64,000 nt of DNA from CBDCCT01 sp965214995 (GTDB lineage Bacteria; Deinococcota; Deinococci; Deinococcales; Trueperaceae): contig CBDCCT010000002.1 in the NCBI GenBank assembly GCA_965214995.1, positions 3,224,001-3,288,000 of the forward strand, written 5' to 3'. A program made the position numbers and the translations under genes. The notes under the pieces were generated by a model, which made no database searches, was not told where the DNA came from, and worked only from the letters and a program-made list of their open reading frames with translations. Each line of letters starts with the position of its first letter. Within the stretch, counting starts at the first letter, position 1. Of the stretch, positions 1-7,991 are shown one piece after another.

Positions 1-301
1 TGGGCTCAACTTTTTACAAACAGGATTTTAGGTGGAATATGAAGGTGAAGCTTGAGGGCAGAGCTGTCAAGAAGTCTAACCGCGGGAAGCTTCACGAGAG
101 CGTCGAGGCTGGAGACGTGGGTGGAGACGCCTCTCAAAAATTACGAGCCTGAAGTCGAGCATACTGCTGGCTTCTACCGTGACTGCGGGTGAATCCTCGA
201 GCAGCGTCACGTCGGCTCCCCAAAGTGCCACCAGCATAAGGGGGCTTTTGGATCATACGTAATCTGAGACCTCTGCAGTCTCCTCGGGGGCGGGCTGTCG
301 T
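1..301. other. Intergenic left edge, no convincing gene
   Basis: This stretch follows the pilT stop codon on the minus strand. A 37-codon frame on the plus strand (39-152) has a fair ribosome site (AGGTGG before ATG), and a 53-codon frame exists on the minus strand near 240-80, but neither product resembles a family I know and neither shows a convincing coding pattern. It may hold the worn remains of a small gene. Confidence 0.4.
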
Positions 302-1474
302 TCAGGTGCCGCGCCCGGTGCGGCCGACGCCGCCGGAGGTTGCGGGGGGGGGCTGCGGCGCGCGGGGCGCGCTCACGTTGCTCCCGCCGCCCGCCTCGAC
401 CAAGCGGGAAAACTCTTTGGCGTCTACGGCGCGCTCTAAACCCACCTCAAAAGAGATTTTGCGCGCAAGGTGCAAGCTCGCCAGATTGGCGTCCATCGTG
501 ACCATGCCGAGCTGACCCCCCATCTGGATGGCCGATAGAATTTGGTGCGTTTTGCCCTCGCGGATAAGGTTGCGGATGGCGGGCGTGGCAATCAAAAATT
601 CGTAAGCGAGTACGCGCCCGCCGCCCTGTTTGGGGACGAGTTGCTGCGTGAGAATCGCTTGTAAGTTGTTCGCCAACTGCACCCGCACCTGCGACTGCTG
701 CGCCTCGGGGAACACGTCGATGATCCGGTCCACCGCCTCGGGCGCCGAGTTGGTGTGGAGCGTGCCCATGACCAAGTGACCGGTCTCGGCAGCGGTCACG
801 GCGGCCCCGATGGTCTCGTGGTCGCGCATCTCGCCCACCAGAATCACGTCGGGGGCCTGGCGCAAGACCGAGCGGAGCGCCCGGTCGAAGTTGCGCGTGT
901 CCTCGCCTATTTCGCGCTGGTTGACGACCGACTGCTTGTGCTGGTGGAAAAACTCGATGGGGTCCTCTACCGTGACGATATGTTTGCTGTAGCCCTTGTT
1001 GATGAGGTCAATCATGGCCGCCAGGGTGGTGGATTTGCCCGAGCCGGTCGGCCCGGTGACCAACACGAGCCCCCTGGGCTGGCGCGCCACGTTGGCGACC
1101 TCCTGGGGCAAGCCCATGCGCTCGAAGCCCAAAATCTCCTCGGAAATCGTTCGCAGCACGCCCCCGACCGAGCCGCGCTGAAAGAAAGCGTTGACCCGGA
1201 AGCGCCCGTAGCCCGAGAGCGCAAAGGAAAAGTCCAGGTCTTTGCCCTCTTCAAAGTTGCGCTGTTTTTTCTCGTCCATCATCGAGTACATGAGGCGCCT
1301 TGTCAAGTTGGGCGAGAGCGGGTCGTGTTCGGTGGGACGCCACTCGCCGTCGATGCGGAGCATCGGCGGGAGCCCCACGGTAAGGATGAGGTCCGAGGCG
1401 CGCCGCTCGACGGTCAAGCGCAGGAGGTCGACGATGTCGGCCTCTATTTGGGTCGTTTTGCCGGGGTCTGCCAT
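302..1474 (-). CDS. pilT: Type IV pilus retraction ATPase PilT
   Basis: Hexameric cytoplasmic ATPase that powers pilus retraction, twitching and, in this phylum, DNA uptake. The 390-residue product has the usual PilT parts: an N-terminal PAS-like region, Walker A GPTGSGKST near residue 140, the Asp box (TVEDPIEF), Walker B with LVGEMRD, the His box TGHLVMGTLHTN, and the PilT-specific AIRNLIREGK motif near residue 305. The C-terminal 25 residues are a low-complexity Pro/Gly tail. The ATG is preceded by AGGAG at good spacing. It is the last gene of a minus-strand set after pilB (111 bp gap). Confidence 0.97.
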   Translation of the reverse strand: MADPGKTTQIEADIVDLLRLTVERRASDLILTVGLPPMLRIDGEWRPTEHDPLSPNLTRRLMYSMMDEKKQRNFEEGKDLDFSFALSGYGRFRVNAFFQRGSVGGVLRTISEEILGFERMGLPQEVANVARQPRGLVLVTGPTGSGKSTTLAAMIDLINKGYSKHIVTVEDPIEFFHQHKQSVVNQREIGEDTRNFDRALRSVLRQAPDVILVGEMRDHETIGAAVTAAETGHLVMGTLHTNSAPEAVDRIIDVFPEAQQSQVRVQLANNLQAILTQQLVPKQGGGRVLAYEFLIATPAIRNLIREGKTHQILSAIQMGGQLGMVTMDANLASLHLARKISFEVGLERAVDAKEFSRLVEAGGGSNVSAPRAPQPPPATSGGVGRTGRGT

Positions 1475-1585
1475 AACTCTCCTAAAGGTTGGGTCGCTGT
1501 TGCTTTCGCTCTCTCTTGCCGGTTCGCCTTCTCGCTGACTCGGCTTACCTGGTCTACGTTGAGTTTTTCTAATCCGTAAGTTTTC

Positions 1586-4243
1586 CTAGTCCGTGGTGCG
1601 CGCCAGCACTTCCTCGAGCGTCGTGATGCCCTGAAACGCCTTTTGTATGCCGTCGTCGCGCAGGGTCTTCATGCCGCTCGCCGCGGCTATCTGCTTGATT
1701 TCGCTTGCCGACTTGTCCTTGACGATGGCGTTCTCGACCTCGTCATTGACCACCAGAAGCTCGTGAATGCCGTAGCGCCCGTTGTAGCCGCTGCCGCTAC
1801 ACTTCTCGCAGCCGACGCCGCGGAAGAGCGTCTTGTCCTTGATGGCCTCGTCGGGCAGGCCGATGCGGCGCAGCACGTCGGGCTCGGGCGTGTATTCGAC
1901 CTTGCAGTTTTTGCAGACGCGCCGCACGAGGCGCTGCGCGAGCACGCCCAAGAGTGAAGCGGAAATGTTAAAGGGCTCGATGCCCATCTCCGAAAGCCTG
2001 GTCACCGCGCCCGCGGCGTCGTTCGTGTGCAAGGTGGCAATCAAAAGGTGGCCTGTGAGCGCCGCCTCGACCGAAATCTTGGCGGTCTCGGTGTCCCGAA
2101 TCTCGCCGACCATGATGACGTCGGGGTCTTGGCGCAAGAACGAGCGCAGCGCGCGCGCAAAGTCGAGCCCGGCCTTGTTGTTGACCTGCGTCTGGTTGAT
2201 GCCCGGAATCTCGTATTCGACGGGGTCCTCAACCGTCGTCACGTTCACCTCGGGCACGGCGATGCGCTTGAGGATCGAAAACGTCGTAAACGACTTGCCC
2301 GAACCCGTGGGGCCGGTGATGAGAAACATCCCGTAGGGCTTGTGGATCACGTCATCAAAACGCTGAAAGTTGTGCTCCGCAAAGCCCAACTGCTCTATTT
2401 CGGGGATGTTGTCGGCTTTTTTGAGAATACGCATGACCGACTTTTCGCCGTAAACCGTCGGCAGCGTCGACAAGCGGAGGTCGACCTCCATTGTCTTGTC
2501 TTTAAAACGCACGCGACCGTCTTGCGGCATACGGCGCTCGGCGATATTTAAGTTGCCCATGATCTTGATGCGGGCGGCCATCGCGCTCGCGGTCGCCTTG
2601 GGCATGGTCATGTATTCGCGCAGCGTCCCGTCCTTGCGGACCCGAATCACGACCTTGTTGGGGCGCGGCTCGATGTGGATGTCCGAGATGTCGTTCAAGA
2701 CCGACTCGCGGATGATGTTGTTGACCACCTTGACGAGCGCGTTGTCGTCGATGGCGGAGTTGTCGGCCTCGCTTTCCTGGTTTTGGGAGCCGACCTCCTC
2801 CAAGACCGCCTTGGCGAGCTCGTCCATGTCCTCGCCGCCGCGGTAGAAACGGTTGATAAACTTCGTGAGCGTTTCTTCGGTGGCGACGGCGGGCTGGATC
2901 TCTTTGCCCGTGATGAGCTTGATGTCGTCTAAAGCAAACACGTGCCGCGGGTCTTTCATGGCGACGACCAGAACGTTGTCTTCTAAACGTATCGGCATCG
3001 CCGTGTAGCGCCGCACGGTGGCCTCGGGCACGAGCGTGACCGCGTAGGGGTCGACCTTGGTGTTGCCTTCTTCGATAAACTCATAACCAAGCTGCATCGC
3101 CAAGCTGCGCGCGAGCATTTCGGGCGAGATTTTGCCCGACTGGACGAGGGTGTCTTCTAAGCGGCCCCCGCCCGAACGCTGGCGGTTCAAGGCGTCGTCC
3201 ACGTCGCCCTGGGTCACGTAGCCGAAATCCATGAGGATTTCGCCCAGGGGCTTGACGCGGCCCAGCTTGTTCTGCTCCTCCAGAGCCTTGCGGAGCTGTT
3301 CGCGCTTGAGCTTTTTGCTCTGCAGAAGCGTTTCGCCTAAGCGGCCCTTGTCGCCCGCGTACATCTTTTCGATGCGGTCTTGCACCGCCGTCTCGGGCGC
3401 GCACACGAACGAGAGGGGCCGCTGGATGATGGACTCGATGTCGGGGATGCGGCGCGGGTCGGCGAGGGCGATGACCAAGTGCTCCTCCTCTTTGTAGGGC
3501 ACCGCGTTAAACTGCACCGCGTCGAGCCTGAGGAGCGTGAGCGCCAGCTTTTCGGTGATTTTGGCGTCGGTGAGCGATTTGACAAAAGGAATCCCCACCT
3601 GCTCGGCCAGGAGCTGCGCCAGCGTCTCTTCAGAAAGGGAGCCCTGTTTGATGAGGATGCGGCCCAACAGGCCCCCCGTGCGGCTCTGCTCCTCGACGGC
3701 TTGCTTAAGGGCCGCCTCGCTTAACAGCCCCTTGTCAACCGCCAGGGTGCCCAAACGCTGGTCGGTGTCGACCTCGAAGTCGGCGGGGGGCACGAGCCCG
3801 AGCTCGGGGTAGTGTGTGGCGATGGCCCACTGCAACTCGCGCCCGAGCGCCTGGTAGGGCTCGACGATGCAGTCCGAGCTGTCTTCTATCTCCTCGATGG
3901 CGAGCGCGTCCAAGGGATCGTGAAAGGCGACGCGCAGGCGGTTGTCCTCTAAGGCAAAGGGCAGCGCCCCCACCTCTTGAGCCAAGTCGGCGGGCACCTT
4001 GGCGAGCGCCTCGGGCGCGACCTCGACGCGGGGCAACATCACCAGGGGGATGCCGATGGATTCCTCGATGGCTCTGGCAATTCTCTGTTCGGACAAGATG
4101 CCGATGGAGACCAAAATGTCTCCCAAGCGTCCGCCCACCTCGGCGTGTCGGCCGATGGCCTGCTGCAAATTGTCGTCGCTCACATAGCCGCGTTCTAAAA
4201 GAACGGCCCCCAGCCGTTTATCACCGATGGACAGAACCGCCAC
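1586..4243 (-). CDS. pilB: Type IV pilus extension ATPase PilB (Thermus PilF type)
   Basis: Assembly ATPase for pilus extension. Three tandem N-terminal MshEN/GSPII-type domains (about residues 5-150, 160-305 and 310-455, each opening with an RLG-x-x-L pattern) precede the GspE ATPase domain, with Walker A GPTGSGKS near residue 644, the Asp box TVEDPVEYE, LVGEIRD-type Walker B (MVGEIRD) and a tetracysteine zinc site (CKNC...CEKC). The three-domain N-terminus matches Thermus thermophilus PilF, where MshEN domains bind cyclic di-GMP; the same control is inferred here. Two GTG codons are possible: at 4249 the AGGAG would touch the start, while at 4243 it sits 6 nt away, so 4243 (885 aa) is preferred. 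The start overlaps the upstream HAD gene. Confidence 0.96.
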   Translation of the reverse strand: MAVLSIGDKRLGAVLLERGYVSDDNLQQAIGRHAEVGGRLGDILVSIGILSEQRIARAIEESIGIPLVMLPRVEVAPEALAKVPADLAQEVGALPFALEDNRLRVAFHDPLDALAIEEIEDSSDCIVEPYQALGRELQWAIATHYPELGLVPPADFEVDTDQRLGTLAVDKGLLSEAALKQAVEEQSRTGGLLGRILIKQGSLSEETLAQLLAEQVGIPFVKSLTDAKITEKLALTLLRLDAVQFNAVPYKEEEHLVIALADPRRIPDIESIIQRPLSFVCAPETAVQDRIEKMYAGDKGRLGETLLQSKKLKREQLRKALEEQNKLGRVKPLGEILMDFGYVTQGDVDDALNRQRSGGGRLEDTLVQSGKISPEMLARSLAMQLGYEFIEEGNTKVDPYAVTLVPEATVRRYTAMPIRLEDNVLVVAMKDPRHVFALDDIKLITGKEIQPAVATEETLTKFINRFYRGGEDMDELAKAVLEEVGSQNQESEADNSAIDDNALVKVVNNIIRESVLNDISDIHIEPRPNKVVIRVRKDGTLREYMTMPKATASAMAARIKIMGNLNIAERRMPQDGRVRFKDKTMEVDLRLSTLPTVYGEKSVMRILKKADNIPEIEQLGFAEHNFQRFDDVIHKPYGMFLITGPTGSGKSFTTFSILKRIAVPEVNVTTVEDPVEYEIPGINQTQVNNKAGLDFARALRSFLRQDPDVIMVGEIRDTETAKISVEAALTGHLLIATLHTNDAAGAVTRLSEMGIEPFNISASLLGVLAQRLVRRVCKNCKVEYTPEPDVLRRIGLPDEAIKDKTLFRGVGCEKCSGSGYNGRYGIHELLVVNDEVENAIVKDKSASEIKQIAAASGMKTLRDDGIQKAFQGITTLEEVLARTTD

Positions 4244-4742
4244 GGTCACCTCCTGATGTCGCTACTCTTTTGCCCAGCACAAACCTCTCGAGCCGCCGCG
4301 CCACCCGCGTGTGGGGCAACCCTCCCTTTGACAACGGCGTGACCAAAACGGACACCATCCCAATCACGTTGGCCCCGAGCACGTCGGTAAAGAGTTGGTC
4401 GCCGACCATCGCGGTTTCGTTTGGCTTACTCCCCAGGAGCCGCAGACCCCGCTTGAATGCGGGCGTGAAGGGTTTGCCCACCAGCGAGAGCCCCGTCACG
4501 CCCAGCTCGGCCGCCCAGCGGCTCACCCGCACCCTTTTCCCGTTGGAGAGGATGAGCAGGGGAATGCCGGCCTCTTTGAGCGCCCCGACCCAGGCCCTAA
4601 AGCGCGGGTTTAAGAGGTCCGCGCCCGAGGCCACCAGGGTGTCGTCCAAATCCACCATCACCGCGCGGACGCTGTGCCGCTCCAGAAGTTCAGGCGTCAC
4701 CTCGGGCACCGCCTCAACCACCACGTCCGGCCTAAGCAGCAT
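4221..4742 (-). CDS. YqeG-family HAD phosphatase
   Basis: A 173-residue HAD superfamily protein of the YqeG (class IIIA) type, probably a small-molecule or protein phosphatase of unknown substrate. Visible motifs are DLDDTL (nucleophile and acid/base aspartates, near residue 32), LILSNGK (motif II Ser/Asn), and GKPFTPAFKRGL followed by MVGDQLFTDVLGAN (motifs III and IV). It lies directly upstream of pilB and overlaps it by 23 bp, so the two are probably co-transcribed; a functional link to pili is not established. The ATG has no Shine-Dalgarno sequence but sits 5 nt after a TAGATT -10 box, suggesting a leaderless mRNA. Confidence 0.88.
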   Translation of the reverse strand: MLLRPDVVVEAVPEVTPELLERHSVRAVMVDLDDTLVASGADLLNPRFRAWVGALKEAGIPLLILSNGKRVRVSRWAAELGVTGLSLVGKPFTPAFKRGLRLLGSKPNETAMVGDQLFTDVLGANVIGMVSVLVTPLSKGGLPHTRVARRLERFVLGKRVATSGGDRGGSVHR

Positions 4743-4747
4743 GGGTC

Positions 4748-4753
4748 AATCTA
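4748..4753 (-). promoter_or_regulatory. -10 box of a predicted leaderless promoter
   Basis: TAGATT on the minus strand, 5 nt before the ATG of the HAD gene, with no ribosome site between. It would start transcription at or near the start codon and drive HAD-pilB-pilT. No good -35 box was seen. Confidence 0.45.
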
Positions 4754-4976
4754 ACACGGGCGCTTTCGTCTTCAGGAACAAAAACCTCACTTTGGCGCGC
4801 CCTTTTGTGGGCTGCAGGAGCACGTGTAAGCCTTTTCACCGTCACGTCTCACGTCTGGGTCGGAGAGTGGAGGCGCGCCGGACGTTCCCCACAGATTTGC
4901 GTAAGTGGATGAAATTTTCACGTCCTCCAGCACCCACCCAGAGCAGCGTCGTCTACAGTCAATTTGCGGTGTCAAC

Positions 4977-5864
4977 CTACAGCGTCATCGCCTCGTGCAG
5001 GAGCGCGGTGAACGTGTCCGGGTCGTCCAGCCAGGGGTAGTGCCCGGCGTCCAGGAGGCTGGTGAGCGCGTCGGGCATCCCTTCTAAGACCACCTCCACC
5101 TGGTCGGGGTAGCTCGTCCGGTCCTCCTGACCCGCGAGCACGACCGTGGGGAGCGAGAGCGCGGGCAGCACGTCGCGCACCTCCAGAGACCACACGCCCG
5201 TCGGCAGTTCGCCCGTCGAGGGGCCGAAGAGCGCGTCCGCGTCGCTGTGCTCTAACCTCAGGCGGGAAGCGGGCTTGGGGAACTCGAGCAGGTCGAACAG
5301 TCCCTTGGAGGGCGTCCAACTGAAAGCTTGCTCGAGCAGGCCCTCCGGGTCCGCCCCTTCGCCCTCGGCAAGCGCGCTTTCGGGGGGCAGGGCCAGGTCG
5401 GCGTTGCCGCTCAAAAAGGCGGCGCTACGCTGGAGCGTCCGCGCGAGGAGCGCCATGTCCACCCACGGATTGACAAAAAGGAGTCTGGTCACGCGCTCCG
5501 GTGCCGCCGCCGCCGCCGTCGCCGCGATGAGCGCGCCGAAACCGTGCGCCAGGAGGGTTGTTTGGGAGATGTCGAGCGCATTGAGCAGCGTGACAACGTC
5601 GTCGGCCAGAAGCTCGAGGCTCACGCCCCCCGCCGCCGGGCTGCGCCCCCCGCCGCGCTGGTCGGCGTAGACGACCAAATAACGTGAAAGTTCGTCGCCG
5701 ACAAGGTCGCGGAAGGAGTGACTGTTGTAACCGGGTCCGCCGTGAAGGTAGAAGATGACGGGCGCGTCCTCCGGCCCCACCACCTCGGCGTGAAGGTCGG
5801 CACCCTCGGCGCTTATCAGGTGGGTTTCGTCTAGGTACTGTCCGCTGGTATCGGTGTCAGACAT
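4977..5864 (-). CDS. Alpha/beta hydrolase, proline iminopeptidase-like, nucleophile missing
   Basis: A 295-residue alpha/beta hydrolase fold protein. The oxyanion segment HGGPG and the DQRGGGRS box are those of proline iminopeptidases (peptidase family S33). The expected nucleophile elbow reads LLAHGFGALI: the position that is Ser in family members (small-x-Ser-x-small) is Gly (codon GGT at about 5544-5546). The acid (GQEDRTSYP) and histidine (DAGHYPW) segments are still recognisable. The frame is otherwise intact, so this is either an inactivated enzyme or a binding or scaffold role. A TAAAGT box lies 6 nt before the ATG. It stands alone between the pil genes and a small hypothetical gene. 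Confidence 0.85.
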   Translation of the reverse strand: MSDTDTSGQYLDETHLISAEGADLHAEVVGPEDAPVIFYLHGGPGYNSHSFRDLVGDELSRYLVVYADQRGGGRSPAAGGVSLELLADDVVTLLNALDISQTTLLAHGFGALIAATAAAAAPERVTRLLFVNPWVDMALLARTLQRSAAFLSGNADLALPPESALAEGEGADPEGLLEQAFSWTPSKGLFDLLEFPKPASRLRLEHSDADALFGPSTGELPTGVWSLEVRDVLPALSLPTVVLAGQEDRTSYPDQVEVVLEGMPDALTSLLDAGHYPWLDDPDTFTALLHEAMTL

Positions 5865-5934
5865 CTTTCTACTTTACGGGTCAATCTGGTTCAACAAGCG
5901 GCGTTGGGCCGAATTCCATGAATAGCCAGATTGT

Positions 5935-6153
5935 TCAAGCCAAACGCTCAAAGCGCCACACCCGCGCCCCCTCCGGCCACAAAACTTGTGGCGCGCGTTC
6001 GCACTCGCAGACGAGCAGGTAGAGCCCGGGCCGCTCGAGCGACCCCAACAGCGTGAGGCGCACAACCTCCTCTTGTTCTTGTAACGTGGCGCGCAACGCC
6101 TCTAAGTCCGTCTTGGCCGTGGGCGTGCCCGATTCGATAAAAAGGGTGAGCAT
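5935..6153 (-). CDS. Small hypothetical protein
   Basis: A 72-residue protein I do not recognise. It is predicted soluble, acidic, with a likely beta-alpha pattern and two cysteines (CECE). The case for it being real is the promoter: a perfect TATACT box ends 7 nt before the ATG with no room for a ribosome site, the leaderless layout seen at several genes here. It is divergent from the DUF512 gene. Confidence 0.5.
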   Translation of the reverse strand: MLTLFIESGTPTAKTDLEALRATLQEQEEVVRLTLLGSLERPGLYLLVCECERAPQVLWPEGARVWRFERLA

Positions 6154-6160
6154 GGGCTCG

Positions 6161-6166
6161 AGTATA
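6161..6166 (-). promoter_or_regulatory. -10 box TATACT, leaderless gene
   Basis: TATACT on the minus strand, 7 nt before the ATG at 6153. The junction TATACT-CGAGCC recurs before trpS at 54024, where the CTCGAG palindrome overlaps the box. Confidence 0.5.
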
Positions 6167-6226
6167 AAGGACCTTGTTCGTGAGCACGGGACACGCGCCC
6201 GCGTCCTCTGCTACACTCTGATGTTT

Positions 6227-7639
6227 ATGCTGGTCGCTCCCCCCAAACCCACCGAACCTACCGCAGCCCCCTACACCGCCGCCATCTCCGCCGTGCGCCC
6301 CGATTCGCCCGCCGAGCGTGCGGGCGTGAAAGTGGGTTGGGAACTCCTGCAAGTCAACGGCGCGTGGATTCCCGACATCCTGGCCTACCGCCGGGAGTTG
6401 GAACGGGGCGCGGCGACGTTGCGCGTGCGCGACCCGCTGCTCGGCGACGCGCTGAGTTTCACCGTCGAGTGGGAGGACCCGGGGTTAGAGTTCGCCGAAG
6501 TCATCTTCGACGGCCTCAAACTCTGCGCCAACAAGTGCGAGTTCTGCTACGTCCACCAAATGCCCAAGGGCTTCCGCAAGTCTTTGTACATCATGGACGA
6601 CGACTTTCGGACCTCGTTTCTTTACGGCTCGTTCGTGACGCTCACCAACCTCAGTGAAGAGGACATTGGGCGCATCTTGGATGAAAATTTGAGCCCGCTC
6701 TACGTCTCGGTTCATACCACCAACGAGGACCTGCGCAAGGACATGATGAAGTGGTGGCGGCTCAAAGTAAAAGATGAGGCGGCAACCAAAATTCGGGGGA
6801 TGCTCAAGAGGTTAGAGCCCATCGACCTCTACACCCAAATGGTCTTGTTACCAGGCCGCAACGACGGCGAACACCTCGACGAGACTTTGGACTTTCTGGC
6901 CTCGCACGACAACATCATCGCGGCGGCCTGCGTGCCCGTGGGCCTGACCGAGCACCGCCGCCACCTCCCCGACCTGCGCACCTACACCCCCGACGAAGCC
7001 AAGGACGTACTGAGGCGCGTTCACAGGTTTCAGAAGAGGATGCTGGAGGAGCGCGGCACCCGCTTCATCTTCCCGAGCGACGAGTTTTACCTCCTGGCAG
7101 ACGAGCCCCTGCCCCCCGCCGAGGCGTATGAGGGCTTCCCGATGCTCGAGAACGGCGTCGGCATGATTCGTGACTTTCTAAGTGAACCGTCCCCCGCGTT
7201 GCCCATGCGTTTGGAAACACCCAAGAAGGTGATTCTGGGGACGGGTAAACTTTTTGCGCCCGTGCTCGAGCGCGCCGTCGAACCTCTGCGTAAGGTGGAG
7301 GGTCTTACGCTAGAAGTCCGCGCCCTCAAAAACCGCACCTTTGGCGAGGTCACTACCGTCGCAGGCCTCCTTGCCGGACGCGACTTCTTGACCCAAATCG
7401 AGCCTGGCGAGGCCGACCTGCTGCTCGTGTCACCTAACGTCCTCAAATATGGCACCGAGACAATGCTGGACGAGCGCACGCTAGATGATTTGAGGCTCGA
7501 GCTGCGCATGAAGGTTGAGGTGGGAGGGACGAACCTCGGGGAGCTCGTTCAGGCTGTTCTGACCGGGGTGGGGGAGAGGCACGTGCCGCAGTTTGGCTTT
7601 TCGGCACACGCGGTTAAAGAGGCGTCGAAGCAGCACTAA
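6227..7639 (+). CDS. DUF512 / TIGR03279-type putative FeS radical SAM protein
   Basis: About 470 residues. An N-terminal PDZ-like segment (residues 15-85, with the typical DSPAERAGVKVGWELLQVNG pattern) is followed by a radical-SAM-like core with CANKCEFC (CX3CX2C, near residue 105) and the C-terminal DUF512 domain. The family (TIGR03279) is found in cyanobacteria, Firmicutes and Deinococcota; its substrate is unknown and a putative FeS oxidoreductase role is the usual label. The frame is open further upstream, but the protein similarity begins at the two ATGs at 6221/6227. A TACACT box lies at 6212-6217, so this too may be leaderless. The gene ends 38 bp before a convergent orphan antitoxin gene. 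Confidence 0.88.
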   Translation: MLVAPPKPTEPTAAPYTAAISAVRPDSPAERAGVKVGWELLQVNGAWIPDILAYRRELERGAATLRVRDPLLGDALSFTVEWEDPGLEFAEVIFDGLKLCANKCEFCYVHQMPKGFRKSLYIMDDDFRTSFLYGSFVTLTNLSEEDIGRILDENLSPLYVSVHTTNEDLRKDMMKWWRLKVKDEAATKIRGMLKRLEPIDLYTQMVLLPGRNDGEHLDETLDFLASHDNIIAAACVPVGLTEHRRHLPDLRTYTPDEAKDVLRRVHRFQKRMLEERGTRFIFPSDEFYLLADEPLPPAEAYEGFPMLENGVGMIRDFLSEPSPALPMRLETPKKVILGTGKLFAPVLERAVEPLRKVEGLTLEVRALKNRTFGEVTTVAGLLAGRDFLTQIEPGEADLLLVSPNVLKYGTETMLDERTLDDLRLELRMKVEVGGTNLGELVQAVLTGVGERHVPQFGFSAHAVKEASKQH

Positions 7640-7676
7640 CGGCCTTACTCTATAACCGTCAAAATGAATCATTATC

Positions 7677-7907
7677 CTAAGCGTTGCGTTCTGCCCGAAT
7701 GCTCTCTTCTATCGCCTCTGGGCTGCGCGTTGAGGCAGGAGCGGACGCCAAATTGTCAAGGAAAGCGAGCAGTGACGCCTTCTGACCCCTCGCACCCTCC
7801 TTTGAAATGATGAGCACTTCTACGGGTCCGGAGGGAATTTCTGGGGGAACCATCAGGGAGAGTTTGCGGTTCTCGGGAACGGTGGTTTCTAGTTTGACGG
7901 CGCGCAT
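7677..7907 (-). CDS. Orphan antitoxin-like protein
   Basis: A 76-residue protein with the layout of antitoxins that accompany PIN-domain toxins in this phylum: a short N-terminal beta strand region (KLETTVPENRKLSLMVPPEI), then a C-terminal tail ending RSPEAIEESIRAERNA, the toxin-neutralising type of helix. No toxin gene follows: the next bases on this strand belong to the convergent DUF512 gene. Ribosome site AGGAAG is well placed. It is best read as a left-over antitoxin; the partner could be elsewhere. It borders the STAND island. Confidence 0.65.
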   Translation of the reverse strand: MRAVKLETTVPENRKLSLMVPPEIPSGPVEVLIISKEGARGQKASLLAFLDNLASAPASTRSPEAIEESIRAERNA

Positions 7908-7991
7908 GATAGCTTCCTTTCTGAAAGCAGTCTATACCTGCTGGATTAGTTGAGAACGTAAAGATCACCAAAGACCTCGAGCTGTTGAACA

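Noticed and set aside
1..301. Small genes on either strand at the left edge
   Set aside because: Short frames without family resemblance; evidence too thin to call.
755..1579. 274-codon frame on the plus strand inside pilT
   Set aside because: It is antisense to a clear pilT and its product has no recognisable motifs; long shadow frames are expected in high-G+C DNA.
3814..5040. 408-codon frame on the plus strand
   Set aside because: It crosses pilB, the HAD gene and non-coding DNA on the opposite strand; Arg/Pro/Ser-rich product typical of a shadow frame.
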